This document shows positions 1-5,077 of a stretch of 5,896 nt of DNA, piece by piece. Under the pieces are notes generated by a model, which had not been told where the DNA came from, made no database searches, and was given only the letters and a program-made list of their open reading frames with translations. The stretch lies in NCBI GenBank assembly GCA_021819225.1, contig JAKARU010000052.1, forward strand, positions 1 to 5,896, read 5' to 3'. Made by a program: the position numbers and the translations under genes. This DNA is from Thermoplasmata archaeon (lineage in GTDB: Archaea > Thermoplasmatota > Thermoplasmata > Thermoplasmatales > Thermoplasmataceae). Every line of letters begins with the position of its first letter. Position 1 is the first letter of the stretch.

Positions 1-167
1 AGACTATTCATAAACAAAAGCAAGAAAAGCCCAATCAGTAAAAAGAATAGAACAATGCTTTCCAAATTTAAGTTCTTAAATATGGTGAATAATACCGATA
101 GTAATGAAATACTTGCGAGAGCCTCTGATATTGTGTAAAATTTATTAAAGAATTTAGCATTTTTCAA
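1..167 (-). CDS. Small hydrophobic membrane protein, 3' end cut by window edge (putative immunity/partner protein)
   Basis: I do not recognise the family. The frame is open from a stop overlapping the upstream gene to the window edge, giving 55 visible residues. It starts at TTG (165-167) with Met-Lys-Asn-Ala-Lys. A strong Shine-Dalgarno-like GGTGGT (172-177) lies 4-5 bases before the TTG and is the main reason for choosing this start; a 30-codon ATG frame nearby is less protein-like. The N-terminus is lysine-rich. Two hydrophobic segments follow, about residues 14-30 and 36-53, and the second is almost all Leu/Phe/Ile, so this is an integral membrane protein. It begins 10 bases after the stop of the Cys-containing peptide precursor, so the two are surely co-transcribed and probably translationally coupled. 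By analogy with peptide-toxin operons it could be immunity, processing or export; that is inference. Its DNA is about 28-30% G+C by my count, well below the housekeeping genes (about 47% in a sampled part of the RmuC gene). Confidence 0.6.
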   Translation of the reverse strand, partial: MKNAKFFNKFYTISEALASISLLSVLFTIFKNLNLESIVLFFLLIGLFLLLFMNS

Positions 168-171
168 GTAA

Positions 172-177
172 GACCAC
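172..177 (-). promoter_or_regulatory. Ribosome-binding site of the downstream membrane protein
   Basis: The minus strand reads GGTGGT immediately after the TAG stop of the upstream gene and 4-5 bases before the TTG at 165-167. It matches the archaeal anti-Shine-Dalgarno sequence. It decides the start of a gene that would otherwise be overlooked because it lacks an ATG. An internal-gene RBS fits the Thermoplasmatales pattern, in which first genes are leaderless and downstream operon genes use Shine-Dalgarno motifs. Confidence 0.6.
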
Positions 178-648
178 CTAACAATCCTGCGTTAGTAGAA
201 TGGCCTCTGCTATTGGCAGAATATTGATAATCGCATACAGAGCAATACACCCAAATATGTCTCCAGAAAAACAAGCGACTGCAGCAGCAACAAGACCTAT
301 GCCTGTGACGCCTAATGATGCAATTTCTGCGAGGCAAGCAGCCAAGTTTCCATCAATAAGGTATACCCCTGTCATAACTACTTTTTGTTTCAGAATGTGG
401 TCTGGTGTAATTTTTATAAAAGAAGTCAACGATTGCGCTGTAAGTAGATAATAGATGCCAAGGGTTGTTAATGTTTTATTTCCACTTTCTAGATATTTCA
501 TGGATAGTGAATATATACCGGACTGTATGCTTAGAAGCTGCCCATACAAGTCGGAACTGAAATTGGTGATGAGTACGTCCCCTAAATGTAAATCTCTCCC
601 CTGATTTGGTTGAAAGGCAATTGCCATCACAGATAATAGTGCACCCAC
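178..648 (-). CDS. Putative secreted/membrane peptide precursor with four-Cys hydrophobic C-terminus (archaeocin-like)
   Basis: This is a 156-residue protein from a GTG start; an ATG at 625-627 (residue 8) is an alternative. I do not recognise a named family. Residues 1-12 are hydrophobic, like the core of a signal peptide without its charged N-region. Residues 13-100 are a mixed, soluble-looking region. Residues 103-153 are Gly/Ala/Ile-rich with two hydrophobic stretches (about 103-126 and 132-153). They carry all four cysteines: C105, C126, C134 and the last residue C156. A polar precursor followed by a compact Cys-bearing hydrophobic tail ending in Cys recalls halocin C8-type archaeal peptide precursors, but the Cys number and spacing do not match halocin C8, so the resemblance is only architectural. 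The partner membrane gene starts 10 bases downstream. The 5' end may be frameshifted: an ATG at 674-676 in the neighbouring frame supplies Met-Tyr-Leu-Glu-Arg-Arg, which would complete a signal peptide after loss of one base. A membrane or lysosome-like surface protein of unknown role is equally possible. Confidence 0.6.
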   Translation of the reverse strand: MGALLSVMAIAFQPNQGRDLHLGDVLITNFSSDLYGQLLSIQSGIYSLSMKYLESGNKTLTTLGIYYLLTAQSLTSFIKITPDHILKQKVVMTGVYLIDGNLAACLAEIASLGVTGIGLVAAAVACFSGDIFGCIALYAIINILPIAEAILLTQDC

Positions 649-676
649 ACTAACAAACTCTTCTCTCTAAATACAT

Positions 677-708
677 TGTGTACATATGAAAATACTGTGT
701 ACCCACAG
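677..708. repeat. Short direct repeat plus palindrome upstream of the peptide operon
   Basis: The heptamer TGTGTAC occurs at 677-683 and again at 696-702, 19 bases apart, which is close to two helical turns. The second copy lies inside an inverted repeat, CTGTG-TACC-CACAG (695-708). The pair flanks the TATA-like element of the minus-strand peptide operon. This layout suits a repressor or activator operator. The motif is short, so chance is not excluded. Confidence 0.3.
685..694 (-). promoter_or_regulatory. Possible TATA box of the peptide operon
   Basis: The minus strand reads TATTTTCATA here. A start of transcription about 26 bases on would fall near 664, leaving a leader of about 15 bases with the purine-rich GAGAGAAGAG (658-667) before the GTG at 648. 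The match to a consensus archaeal TATA box is only moderate. Another A/T-rich candidate lies further upstream around 745-755. The site is bracketed by two TGTGTAC copies, which could be regulator sites. Confidence 0.3.
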
Positions 709-756
709 ACAGATTTACAGAAAATAGCTAAATTGCGTGTTCCATGATATACTAAT

Positions 757-766
757 AAAAAGAAGA
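757..766 (-). terminator. Poly-T type terminator after the radical SAM gene
   Basis: About 26 bases past the stop of the radical SAM gene the minus strand reads TCTTCTTTTT. Archaeal RNA polymerase terminates at such T-rich tracts without needing a hairpin. If active, it separates the radical SAM transcript from the peptide operon downstream; termination may be partial. The rest of the 143-base gap (649-791) holds the repeat and TATA-like elements listed separately. Confidence 0.4.
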
Positions 767-791
767 TGTAAAGTCACGCTGTTTTCTTAAA

Positions 792-1904
792 TTATCTGAT
801 TTCCTTTATGGTATTTGGAGGTAGATATGCACATGATGGATCTGATTCAAGGAAATTGCCTGTTTCTACATATGCCCTTGCCCTTGATCCTCCACACACT
901 CCATTGAACTCACATGATGCACATTTCCCCATAAGCCGCCCCGTATCACTGATCTCTTTTAGAACATGGCTCGCCCTTATGATGTCCTTCAGGTTCTGTT
1001 CCCTGACATTTCCAATGGACAGGTTGAAGAGGCCTGATACTGAGACTTCACCGGTAGAAGAAACGAAGAGTGTCCTGATTCTTCTTCTGGGATTGTACTG
1101 CTCCGGAATTTCCAGATCGAATATATCAATGCCAGTGAGCTTCCTGGTTTCCACTGCCAGGGCATTGAGAAGCGTTCCACCTTCCATGTATCCCTTTCGT
1201 ATGGTCTCGATCTCTATCCTGCTTATTTCAGGCGCCTCTACAGTTCTTATGGAACAGCCTGCTACCTTCAACATGTACAGGTATTTGAGCACATCTTCCA
1301 TTTCCTGTGATGAAATTGGTTCCTCTGAAATGCCTCTTCCTGTCTTTATCAGGAAGAACAGTTCCCATATGTTTATGCCAAGTTCCCTCAGGGTATGAAA
1401 GATGAATGGCAGGTCCATTATATTTCTCTCCATTACAGTGGTATTTATCTGTGTCTTGATCCCCTCTGATTTGATCAGGCTTGCCAGTTCTACAGTTTTC
1501 TTGAACGAACCCCTCCTGTTCCTTATATGGTCGTGAGTTGACGGAATACCATCAAGAGAAAGAGATATGGAACTTACACCGTATTCCTCCATCTGGAATA
1601 TCTGATCCACTGTCATAAAGTCTCCAGCTGAGGGGCTCACGGAAAAACTCAATCGCAGTCTGGATGCATCCTGCAGGATGCTTGAGAAATCCGGATGAAG
1701 CAATGGGTTACCACCTGTAAAGATGATGTGTGGCATTCGATCCATTGAGGAAGAAAGGTTTTCCAGCAATTTCTTGACTTCATAACCTTTCATCTCTTCC
1801 GGACTGACTTCAGTGATGGAAGAGGCCCTGCAATGTACACAACTATAATCGCACGCTTTTGTTAATTCAATAAACAGTAAGTCCGGTGAATACTCTCTTT
1901 CCAT
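792..1904 (-). CDS. Radical SAM/SPASM domain protein (TIGR04053-like)
   Basis: This is a complete 370-residue radical SAM enzyme. It would cleave S-adenosylmethionine at a [4Fe-4S] cluster to start radical chemistry; the substrate is unknown. The N-terminal domain has the cluster motif C18-x3-C22-x2-C25 (in CDYSCVHCRAS) and the SAM-binding TGGNP at 63-67. Later come SLSLDG (114-119) and QINTTV (152-157), typical strands of the barrel. The SPASM-type tail carries C328, C331, C337 and C358, in CASCEFNGVCGGSRARAY, and would bind one or two auxiliary clusters. The CGGSRARAY plus downstream DPxC pattern, the HCRA after the first motif and the FFLIKTGRG segment (183-191) match my memory of the TIGR04053 group, related to the heme-pathway enzymes AhbC/AhbD/NirJ. 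No heme genes are visible here. Start: ATG at 1902-1904, with a TATA-like box about 24 bases upstream, consistent with a leaderless mRNA. A small Cys-containing peptide gene lies downstream on the same strand; modification of that peptide is an untested idea. Confidence 0.9.
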   Translation of the reverse strand: MEREYSPDLLFIELTKACDYSCVHCRASSITEVSPEEMKGYEVKKLLENLSSSMDRMPHIIFTGGNPLLHPDFSSILQDASRLRLSFSVSPSAGDFMTVDQIFQMEEYGVSSISLSLDGIPSTHDHIRNRRGSFKKTVELASLIKSEGIKTQINTTVMERNIMDLPFIFHTLRELGINIWELFFLIKTGRGISEEPISSQEMEDVLKYLYMLKVAGCSIRTVEAPEISRIEIETIRKGYMEGGTLLNALAVETRKLTGIDIFDLEIPEQYNPRRRIRTLFVSSTGEVSVSGLFNLSIGNVREQNLKDIIRASHVLKEISDTGRLMGKCASCEFNGVCGGSRARAYVETGNFLESDPSCAYLPPNTIKEIR

Positions 1905-1921
1905 AATCTCTCTATAAGCCG

Positions 1922-1933
1922 TATAAATAAATA
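1922..1933 (-). promoter_or_regulatory. TATA box of the radical SAM gene
   Basis: The minus strand reads TATTTATTTATA, centred about 24 bases before the ATG at 1904. That spacing places the transcription start at or within a few bases of the start codon, the usual leaderless arrangement in Thermoplasmatales. It lies in the 146-base divergent region shared with the RmuC gene. Confidence 0.5.
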
Positions 1934-1997
1934 GTAATACCCCAATATGTTAAGGTAAATTATTTCTAGCAGACAATATAGAAATAGCAAAACTCAA

Positions 1998-2050
1998 TTT
2001 ATACAGACATCGTATTGTTTCCTGAGTCCGTTGAATAGATAATAATTTAA
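1998..2050 (+). promoter_or_regulatory. Promoter region of the RmuC gene (two TATA-like boxes)
   Basis: Two A/T-rich candidates lie in front of the RmuC gene. TTTATAC at 1998-2004 would start transcription near 2027 and give a leader of about 24 bases to the ATG at 2051. AATAATTTAA at 2041-2050 is centred about 26 bases before the second in-frame ATG at 2072 and would give a leaderless message from there. No Shine-Dalgarno sequence precedes either ATG, which slightly favours the second option. Confidence 0.35.
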
Positions 2051-3253
2051 ATGTCATACACATGTCATACCATGGATTTGCTGGTGGTTTTCATCACTGG
2101 ATTTGGTTCAGGTGCCATTGTTTCATCTGTACTTTTCTATCTCCATTTCAGGAAAAAACCCAGCCTTTCAGTGGATCGGGATATAATTAAGTCAATTTCT
2201 GTAGATGTCCTGAAGGAGGCCAGTGAGCAGAATATAAAAATGACAGAAAATCTGCTGAAGAGTGTTTCATACAATACCGCATCCATATTTGATGAAAAGA
2301 AATCCGAAATTGATTCGCTGGTCATCCCACTGAGGGATGAACTTAAACATTACAGGGAACAGATAGAGAAGATAGAGAATATCAGGAGAGAAGATTACGG
2401 AAATATAAGGAATTTCCTGGACACAATTGGTGAGACAACATCCAGGATAAGACAGGAGACACTTGCGCTGAACCAGATGTTGAAAAATTCCCAGTCCAGA
2501 GGTAGATGGGGAGAGATAACACTGAGGAAGATTGTGGAAAATGCTGGACTCACAGAGCACATAGATTTTGAGGAACAGGTACAGGGTACCGGAGGTGAGA
2601 GACCAGACATGATAATACACCTACCGGGTTCCAAGGAAGTTATCGTGGATTCTAAGGCCCCATACAAGAAATTCATAGAAGCATTCGAAGAGGAGAATCC
2701 TGAAAAAAAATCTGAAATAATGAAGGAATTTGCAGCGGATCTGAAAAAACAGATAAAGAACCTGAGCTCTAAGCAATATTATGAGAAGGTGCCAGGCTCA
2801 TTCCAGTTCACAGTAATGTTCCTGCCCCATGAAAGCATGCTCAACGGTGCCATTGGAACAGATCCAGAAATTCTGGATTATGCACTATGGAACAACATAG
2901 TACTGGCCACCCCACTTACCTTCTTTGCACTCATGAAGGTGATCCAGATGTCATGGAAGGAAGATTCAATGCTGAGAAATTCTGGAGAACTGGTGAAAAT
3001 ATCCGGGAATATCTATGAGAGAATGAACGGGATGTATGAACGGGTTGAAAGGATTGGGAAAAATATAAATTCTCTCGTAAAGGATTATAATTCGCTTATT
3101 TCATTCAGTGAAAGCAGGGTCCTGCCATCACTTAGAAGAATGAACCAGATAGGCGAGCTTGGGAAAACTGAAACAATGTCTGGCAAGGAATTGGAAGAAT
3201 TAACAAGGGAGCCCGTTGCTGAAAAGTGGAACGCAACAGAAAGAACAGATTAA
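2051..3253 (+). CDS. rmuC: RmuC-family membrane-anchored DNA recombination/nuclease protein
   Basis: This is a 400-residue RmuC homologue. In bacteria RmuC limits inversions at short inverted repeats, and the family is predicted to contain a restriction-endonuclease-like nuclease fold. Domains in order: one membrane helix at about 9-31 followed by a basic stop (HFRKK); a coiled-coil region at about 45-145 rich in Glu/Lys/Ile/Leu; the conserved RmuC domain from SRGRWGE (149-155) through RPDMIIHLPG (184-193), VIVDSKAP (197-204) and FLPHES (257-262); and a helical tail to about 370. The acidic residues at D186 and D200 with K202 are the likely PD-(D/E)xK-type catalytic set; this is inference. 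The last 30 residues are polar and family-unspecific. Start: the longest frame begins at ATG 2051, but ATG 2072 (Met-Asp-Leu-Leu) begins right at the membrane helix, has a better-placed TATA box and may be the true start. It is a single gene, convergent with the ExoIII gene 60 bases away. Confidence 0.9.
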   Translation: MSYTCHTMDLLVVFITGFGSGAIVSSVLFYLHFRKKPSLSVDRDIIKSISVDVLKEASEQNIKMTENLLKSVSYNTASIFDEKKSEIDSLVIPLRDELKHYREQIEKIENIRREDYGNIRNFLDTIGETTSRIRQETLALNQMLKNSQSRGRWGEITLRKIVENAGLTEHIDFEEQVQGTGGERPDMIIHLPGSKEVIVDSKAPYKKFIEAFEEENPEKKSEIMKEFAADLKKQIKNLSSKQYYEKVPGSFQFTVMFLPHESMLNGAIGTDPEILDYALWNNIVLATPLTFFALMKVIQMSWKEDSMLRNSGELVKISGNIYERMNGMYERVERIGKNINSLVKDYNSLISFSESRVLPSLRRMNQIGELGKTETMSGKELEELTREPVAEKWNATERTD

Positions 3254-3279
3254 CTCATACGGCTCCAGCCTTGCATGAG
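3254..3279. repeat. Imperfect palindrome between convergent rmuC and xthA
   Basis: Immediately after the rmuC stop, CTCAT (3254-3258) pairs with ATGAG (3275-3279). An inner GGCT/AGCC (3261-3264 and 3267-3270) lies on the same axis region. The RNA could form an interrupted hairpin from either direction. No clean poly-T follows on the plus strand. It may act as a bidirectional 3'-end element or be incidental. Confidence 0.3.
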
Positions 3280-3313
3280 AGAATATTGGTTTGGACATCT
3301 ACCTCATTTAAAA

Positions 3314-4084
3314 TTAAAGTTCAGTATCCATGAAGATGGTTACTGGAGCGTGATCTGAACCTTTCACATTATCCATTATGTCTGCTGAAATCATCTTTCC
3401 CTTAAGGGCAGCGGAAATAATGAAATAATCTATTCTCCATCCTATATTCTTTTCCCTTGCCCTTCCCATATAAGACCACCATGAGTACTTTACCTCATTC
3501 TGGTGAGTTATCCTGAAACTATCGATGAAACCATCACCAAGAAAATTGTCCATCCATGTTCTCTCCTCAATTGTGAATCCTGCGTTCTTCTGGTTTTCCT
3601 TTGGCCTTGCAATATCTATCTCGGTGTGCGCAACGTTGAAATCCCCACATATTATGACCGGCTTCCTCTTCTCCAGATCCTTTATCCATTCCTGAAATTC
3701 CCGGTTGAAATCAAGTTTATACTGAAGTCTTTCAAGATTCCTCCTTGAATTGGGGAAATATGAGTTTACAAGGAAGAATTCCCTGAATTCCAGTGTAAGC
3801 AGCCTCCCTTCCCCATCATATTTCTGGCTTCCCATGCCTTTCATTACACTCAGTGGTTCCACCTTTGTCAGTGTGATCGTGCCGCTGTATCCCTTTTTTT
3901 CTGCTTCATTGATATACAATTTATATCCTGCCGAAAGTAGTTCAACGGGAAGGGATGATCCCATTATCTTTGTTTCCTGCATACAGAGAACATCCGGTTT
4001 CACCGATTCTACAAAATCCATTAAACCATGGTCCATTGAAGCTCTAAGTCCATTTACATTCCATGAATATAATTTAACTACCAT
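3314..4084 (-). CDS. xthA: Exodeoxyribonuclease III / AP endonuclease
   Basis: This is a 256-residue member of the exonuclease-endonuclease-phosphatase fold. It would cleave DNA 5' to abasic sites and trim 3' ends in base excision repair, in the cytoplasm, with Mg2+. All family motifs are present in order: SWNVNG (7-12, N9), QETK (36-39, metal ligand E37), NSYFPN (107-112, Y109), GDFN (147-150, D148 and N150), IGWRIDYF (214-221, D219) and SDHAP (243-247, general base H245). Length is normal for the family (about 250-270), and no catalytic residue is missing. Start: the frame extends seven codons upstream to a TTG at 4103-4105. I prefer the ATG at 4082-4084, because the protein then begins MVVKLYSWN as relatives do and a TATA box lies about 24 bases upstream, overlapping the TTG. 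It is a single gene, convergent with rmuC and divergent from the EamA carrier. Confidence 0.95.
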   Translation of the reverse strand: MVVKLYSWNVNGLRASMDHGLMDFVESVKPDVLCMQETKIMGSSLPVELLSAGYKLYINEAEKKGYSGTITLTKVEPLSVMKGMGSQKYDGEGRLLTLEFREFFLVNSYFPNSRRNLERLQYKLDFNREFQEWIKDLEKRKPVIICGDFNVAHTEIDIARPKENQKNAGFTIEERTWMDNFLGDGFIDSFRITHQNEVKYSWWSYMGRAREKNIGWRIDYFIISAALKGKMISADIMDNVKGSDHAPVTIFMDTEL

Positions 4085-4103
4085 ATTATCAGTTCCATTT
4101 TTC

Positions 4104-4112
4104 AAATATATA
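4104..4112 (-). promoter_or_regulatory. TATA box of xthA
   Basis: The minus strand reads TATATATTT, centred about 24 bases before the ATG at 4084. This spacing predicts a leaderless transcript. The box overlaps the alternative TTG codon, which therefore should not be part of the message. It helps fix the xthA start. Confidence 0.5.
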
Positions 4113-4126
4113 CTTCAGGAGGTATT

Positions 4127-4146
4127 AATAATATAACTTTTTAACC
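4127..4146 (+). promoter_or_regulatory. A/T-rich promoter region of the EamA carrier gene
   Basis: The run TAATAATATAAC and the following TTTTTAA contain plausible TATA boxes 40-55 bases before the ATG at 4184. A transcription start near 4157-4170 would give a short leader of about 15-27 bases. That leader would contain the CCAGAATCTGG palindrome and a G-rich GGGGT just before the start codon. The exact box cannot be fixed by eye. Confidence 0.3.
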
Positions 4147-4158
4147 ATCCTAGTCCTT

Positions 4159-4179
4159 CCCCAGAATCTGGTGTCGGGG
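4159..4179 (+). repeat. Palindrome / possible hairpin just upstream of the EamA gene
   Basis: CCAGA-A-TCTGG at 4161-4171 is a perfect short palindrome. CCCC (4159-4162) can alternatively pair with GGGG (4176-4179), sequestering the G-run 4 bases before the ATG. The element could be an operator, or a leader hairpin that hides the ribosome-binding site. Both readings are tentative because the arms are only 4-5 bases. Confidence 0.25.
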
Positions 4180-4183
4180 TTAA

Positions 4184-5032
4184 ATGGATCTGTTTATTTT
4201 TTCTCTACCATTCCTTGTCCTTCTTCTCTGGACAGGCTCAAATTCGCTGATCAAGAAGGGCCTCAATGATCTTGGACCTGACAGAATATCTGTTTTTGTT
4301 GTGGGAATGGGACTGTTGCCTATCCTTGTTTTCGTTTTCCTTGATGGTGGCTGGCCATTCAGTCCCGACGTTATATTATTAGGCGTATTTTCCGGTGTGT
4401 TTCTTGGCACAGGTTATTTACTGTTCTATCGTGGACTCGGTGTGGAATCTTTATCGAGTACGGGTGTAACTCTTAACGTACAGCAGATCATTGTTATTTT
4501 CATAGGAATTTTTTTCCTGAAGGAGGAGGTGAATTATTTTGAGTATGCAGGTATCCTGCTTATAATTCTTGGAGCTGTACTTGTTACGATTCAGAATGCT
4601 CCAGCCAAGAGAAAATTTTTGATAATAGCCGGGATTGCAAACGTATCATGGGGAATATACTATCTACCACTTTCTGAATCTATCCTCCTGATTCACTACA
4701 GTGCCCTTCCCCTGTTTTTGGGGCGTTTAATTGGCTTTGCCTTTGTCCTGATCATAAGTTTGAATCTCAAGCATCCGCCTGAGAAAGCCCGGTTGAAAAT
4801 TTCATCCATTTATGCTGGACTTCTGGCAGGGCTACTCGATGGACTGGGGAATGTGTTTTATTCATATTCTATCCAGCTTGGGGTATTCATCGTATCAGGT
4901 GCAATAGTTGCAATGATTCCTGCTACGCTTGCTGTTATAGGTTTCCTGTATTTCAAGGATAGAATGACTTCGTTGAAGCTGTCCGGCATTATTCTATCAG
5001 TTACCGGTGCACTGCTTATTTCTTTGCTCTAA
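4184..5032 (+). CDS. EamA/DMT-family membrane transporter
   Basis: This is a 282-residue protein of the drug/metabolite transporter superfamily with two EamA repeats and about ten membrane helices. It would export or import a small metabolite across the cytoplasmic membrane; the substrate cannot be read from sequence. Repeat one covers about residues 4-137. Its end shows the family pattern: GYLLFYRGL (77-85), a helix across SSTGVTLNVQQ (91-101), then FLKEE (111-115) and a Gly-rich helix (120-136). Repeat two covers about 145-282, with GNVFYSYSI (222-230), a helix across 233-255, FKDR (257-260) where Asp replaces the usual Glu, and a final Gly-rich helix. The loop between repeats (NAPAKRK, 138-144) is basic and probably cytoplasmic. 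Length is typical (about 280-300). The ATG at 4184 begins directly with the first helix. The gene stands alone between divergent xthA and the DUF427 gene; poly-T at 5034-5038 may end its transcript. Confidence 0.88.
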   Translation: MDLFIFSLPFLVLLLWTGSNSLIKKGLNDLGPDRISVFVVGMGLLPILVFVFLDGGWPFSPDVILLGVFSGVFLGTGYLLFYRGLGVESLSSTGVTLNVQQIIVIFIGIFFLKEEVNYFEYAGILLIILGAVLVTIQNAPAKRKFLIIAGIANVSWGIYYLPLSESILLIHYSALPLFLGRLIGFAFVLIISLNLKHPPEKARLKISSIYAGLLAGLLDGLGNVFYSYSIQLGVFIVSGAIVAMIPATLAVIGFLYFKDRMTSLKLSGIILSVTGALLISLL

Positions 5033-5033
5033 A

Positions 5034-5038
5034 TTTTT
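5034..5038 (+). terminator. T-tract after the EamA gene
   Basis: TTTTT begins one base past the TAA stop and lies just ahead of the separate promoter of the DUF427 gene. A short T-run is sufficient for weak intrinsic termination in archaea. Some read-through into the next gene is likely because the gap is only 45 bases. Confidence 0.25.
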
Positions 5039-5046
5039 CAGGAAAA

Positions 5047-5056
5047 AATTTATTTT
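5047..5056 (+). promoter_or_regulatory. TATA box of the DUF427 gene
   Basis: AATTTATTTT is centred about 26 bases before the ATG at 5078. This is the spacing expected for a leaderless archaeal transcript, and no Shine-Dalgarno sequence precedes the ATG. It indicates that the DUF427 gene is transcribed on its own, although it follows the carrier gene in the same direction. Confidence 0.55.
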
Positions 5057-5077
5057 CGATGTTATGCATGTGGCAAC

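Noticed and set aside
68..160. Minus-strand ATG frame of 30 codons after the peptide precursor
   Set aside because: It is short and Tyr/Gln-rich without a domain pattern, while the overlapping TTG frame has the better-spaced GGTGGT and a clear membrane-protein profile to the window edge.
200..451. Plus-strand 83-codon frame opposite the peptide precursor
   Set aside because: It is antisense to the longer minus-strand frame, has no coding partner, RBS or recognisable motif, and the minus frame better explains the hydrophobic pattern and the adjacent downstream gene.
178..648. Direct assignment of the peptide precursor to the halocin C8 family
   Set aside because: Halocin C8 has ten cysteines in a 76-residue mature peptide; here there are four with different spacing. 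Only the overall architecture is similar.
808..1398. Long plus-strand open frame of 196 codons opposite the radical SAM gene
   Set aside because: It lies entirely antisense to a gene with clear catalytic motifs, shows no recognisable domain, and reads as low-complexity Ser/Pro/Leu typical of a reverse-frame shadow.
2137..2676. Several minus-strand frames inside the rmuC gene
   Set aside because: All lie antisense to conserved RmuC sequence and have no independent support.
3503..4136. Two plus-strand open frames opposite xthA
   Set aside because: xthA has every catalytic motif on the other strand; these frames have no domain features, promoter or ribosome-binding site.
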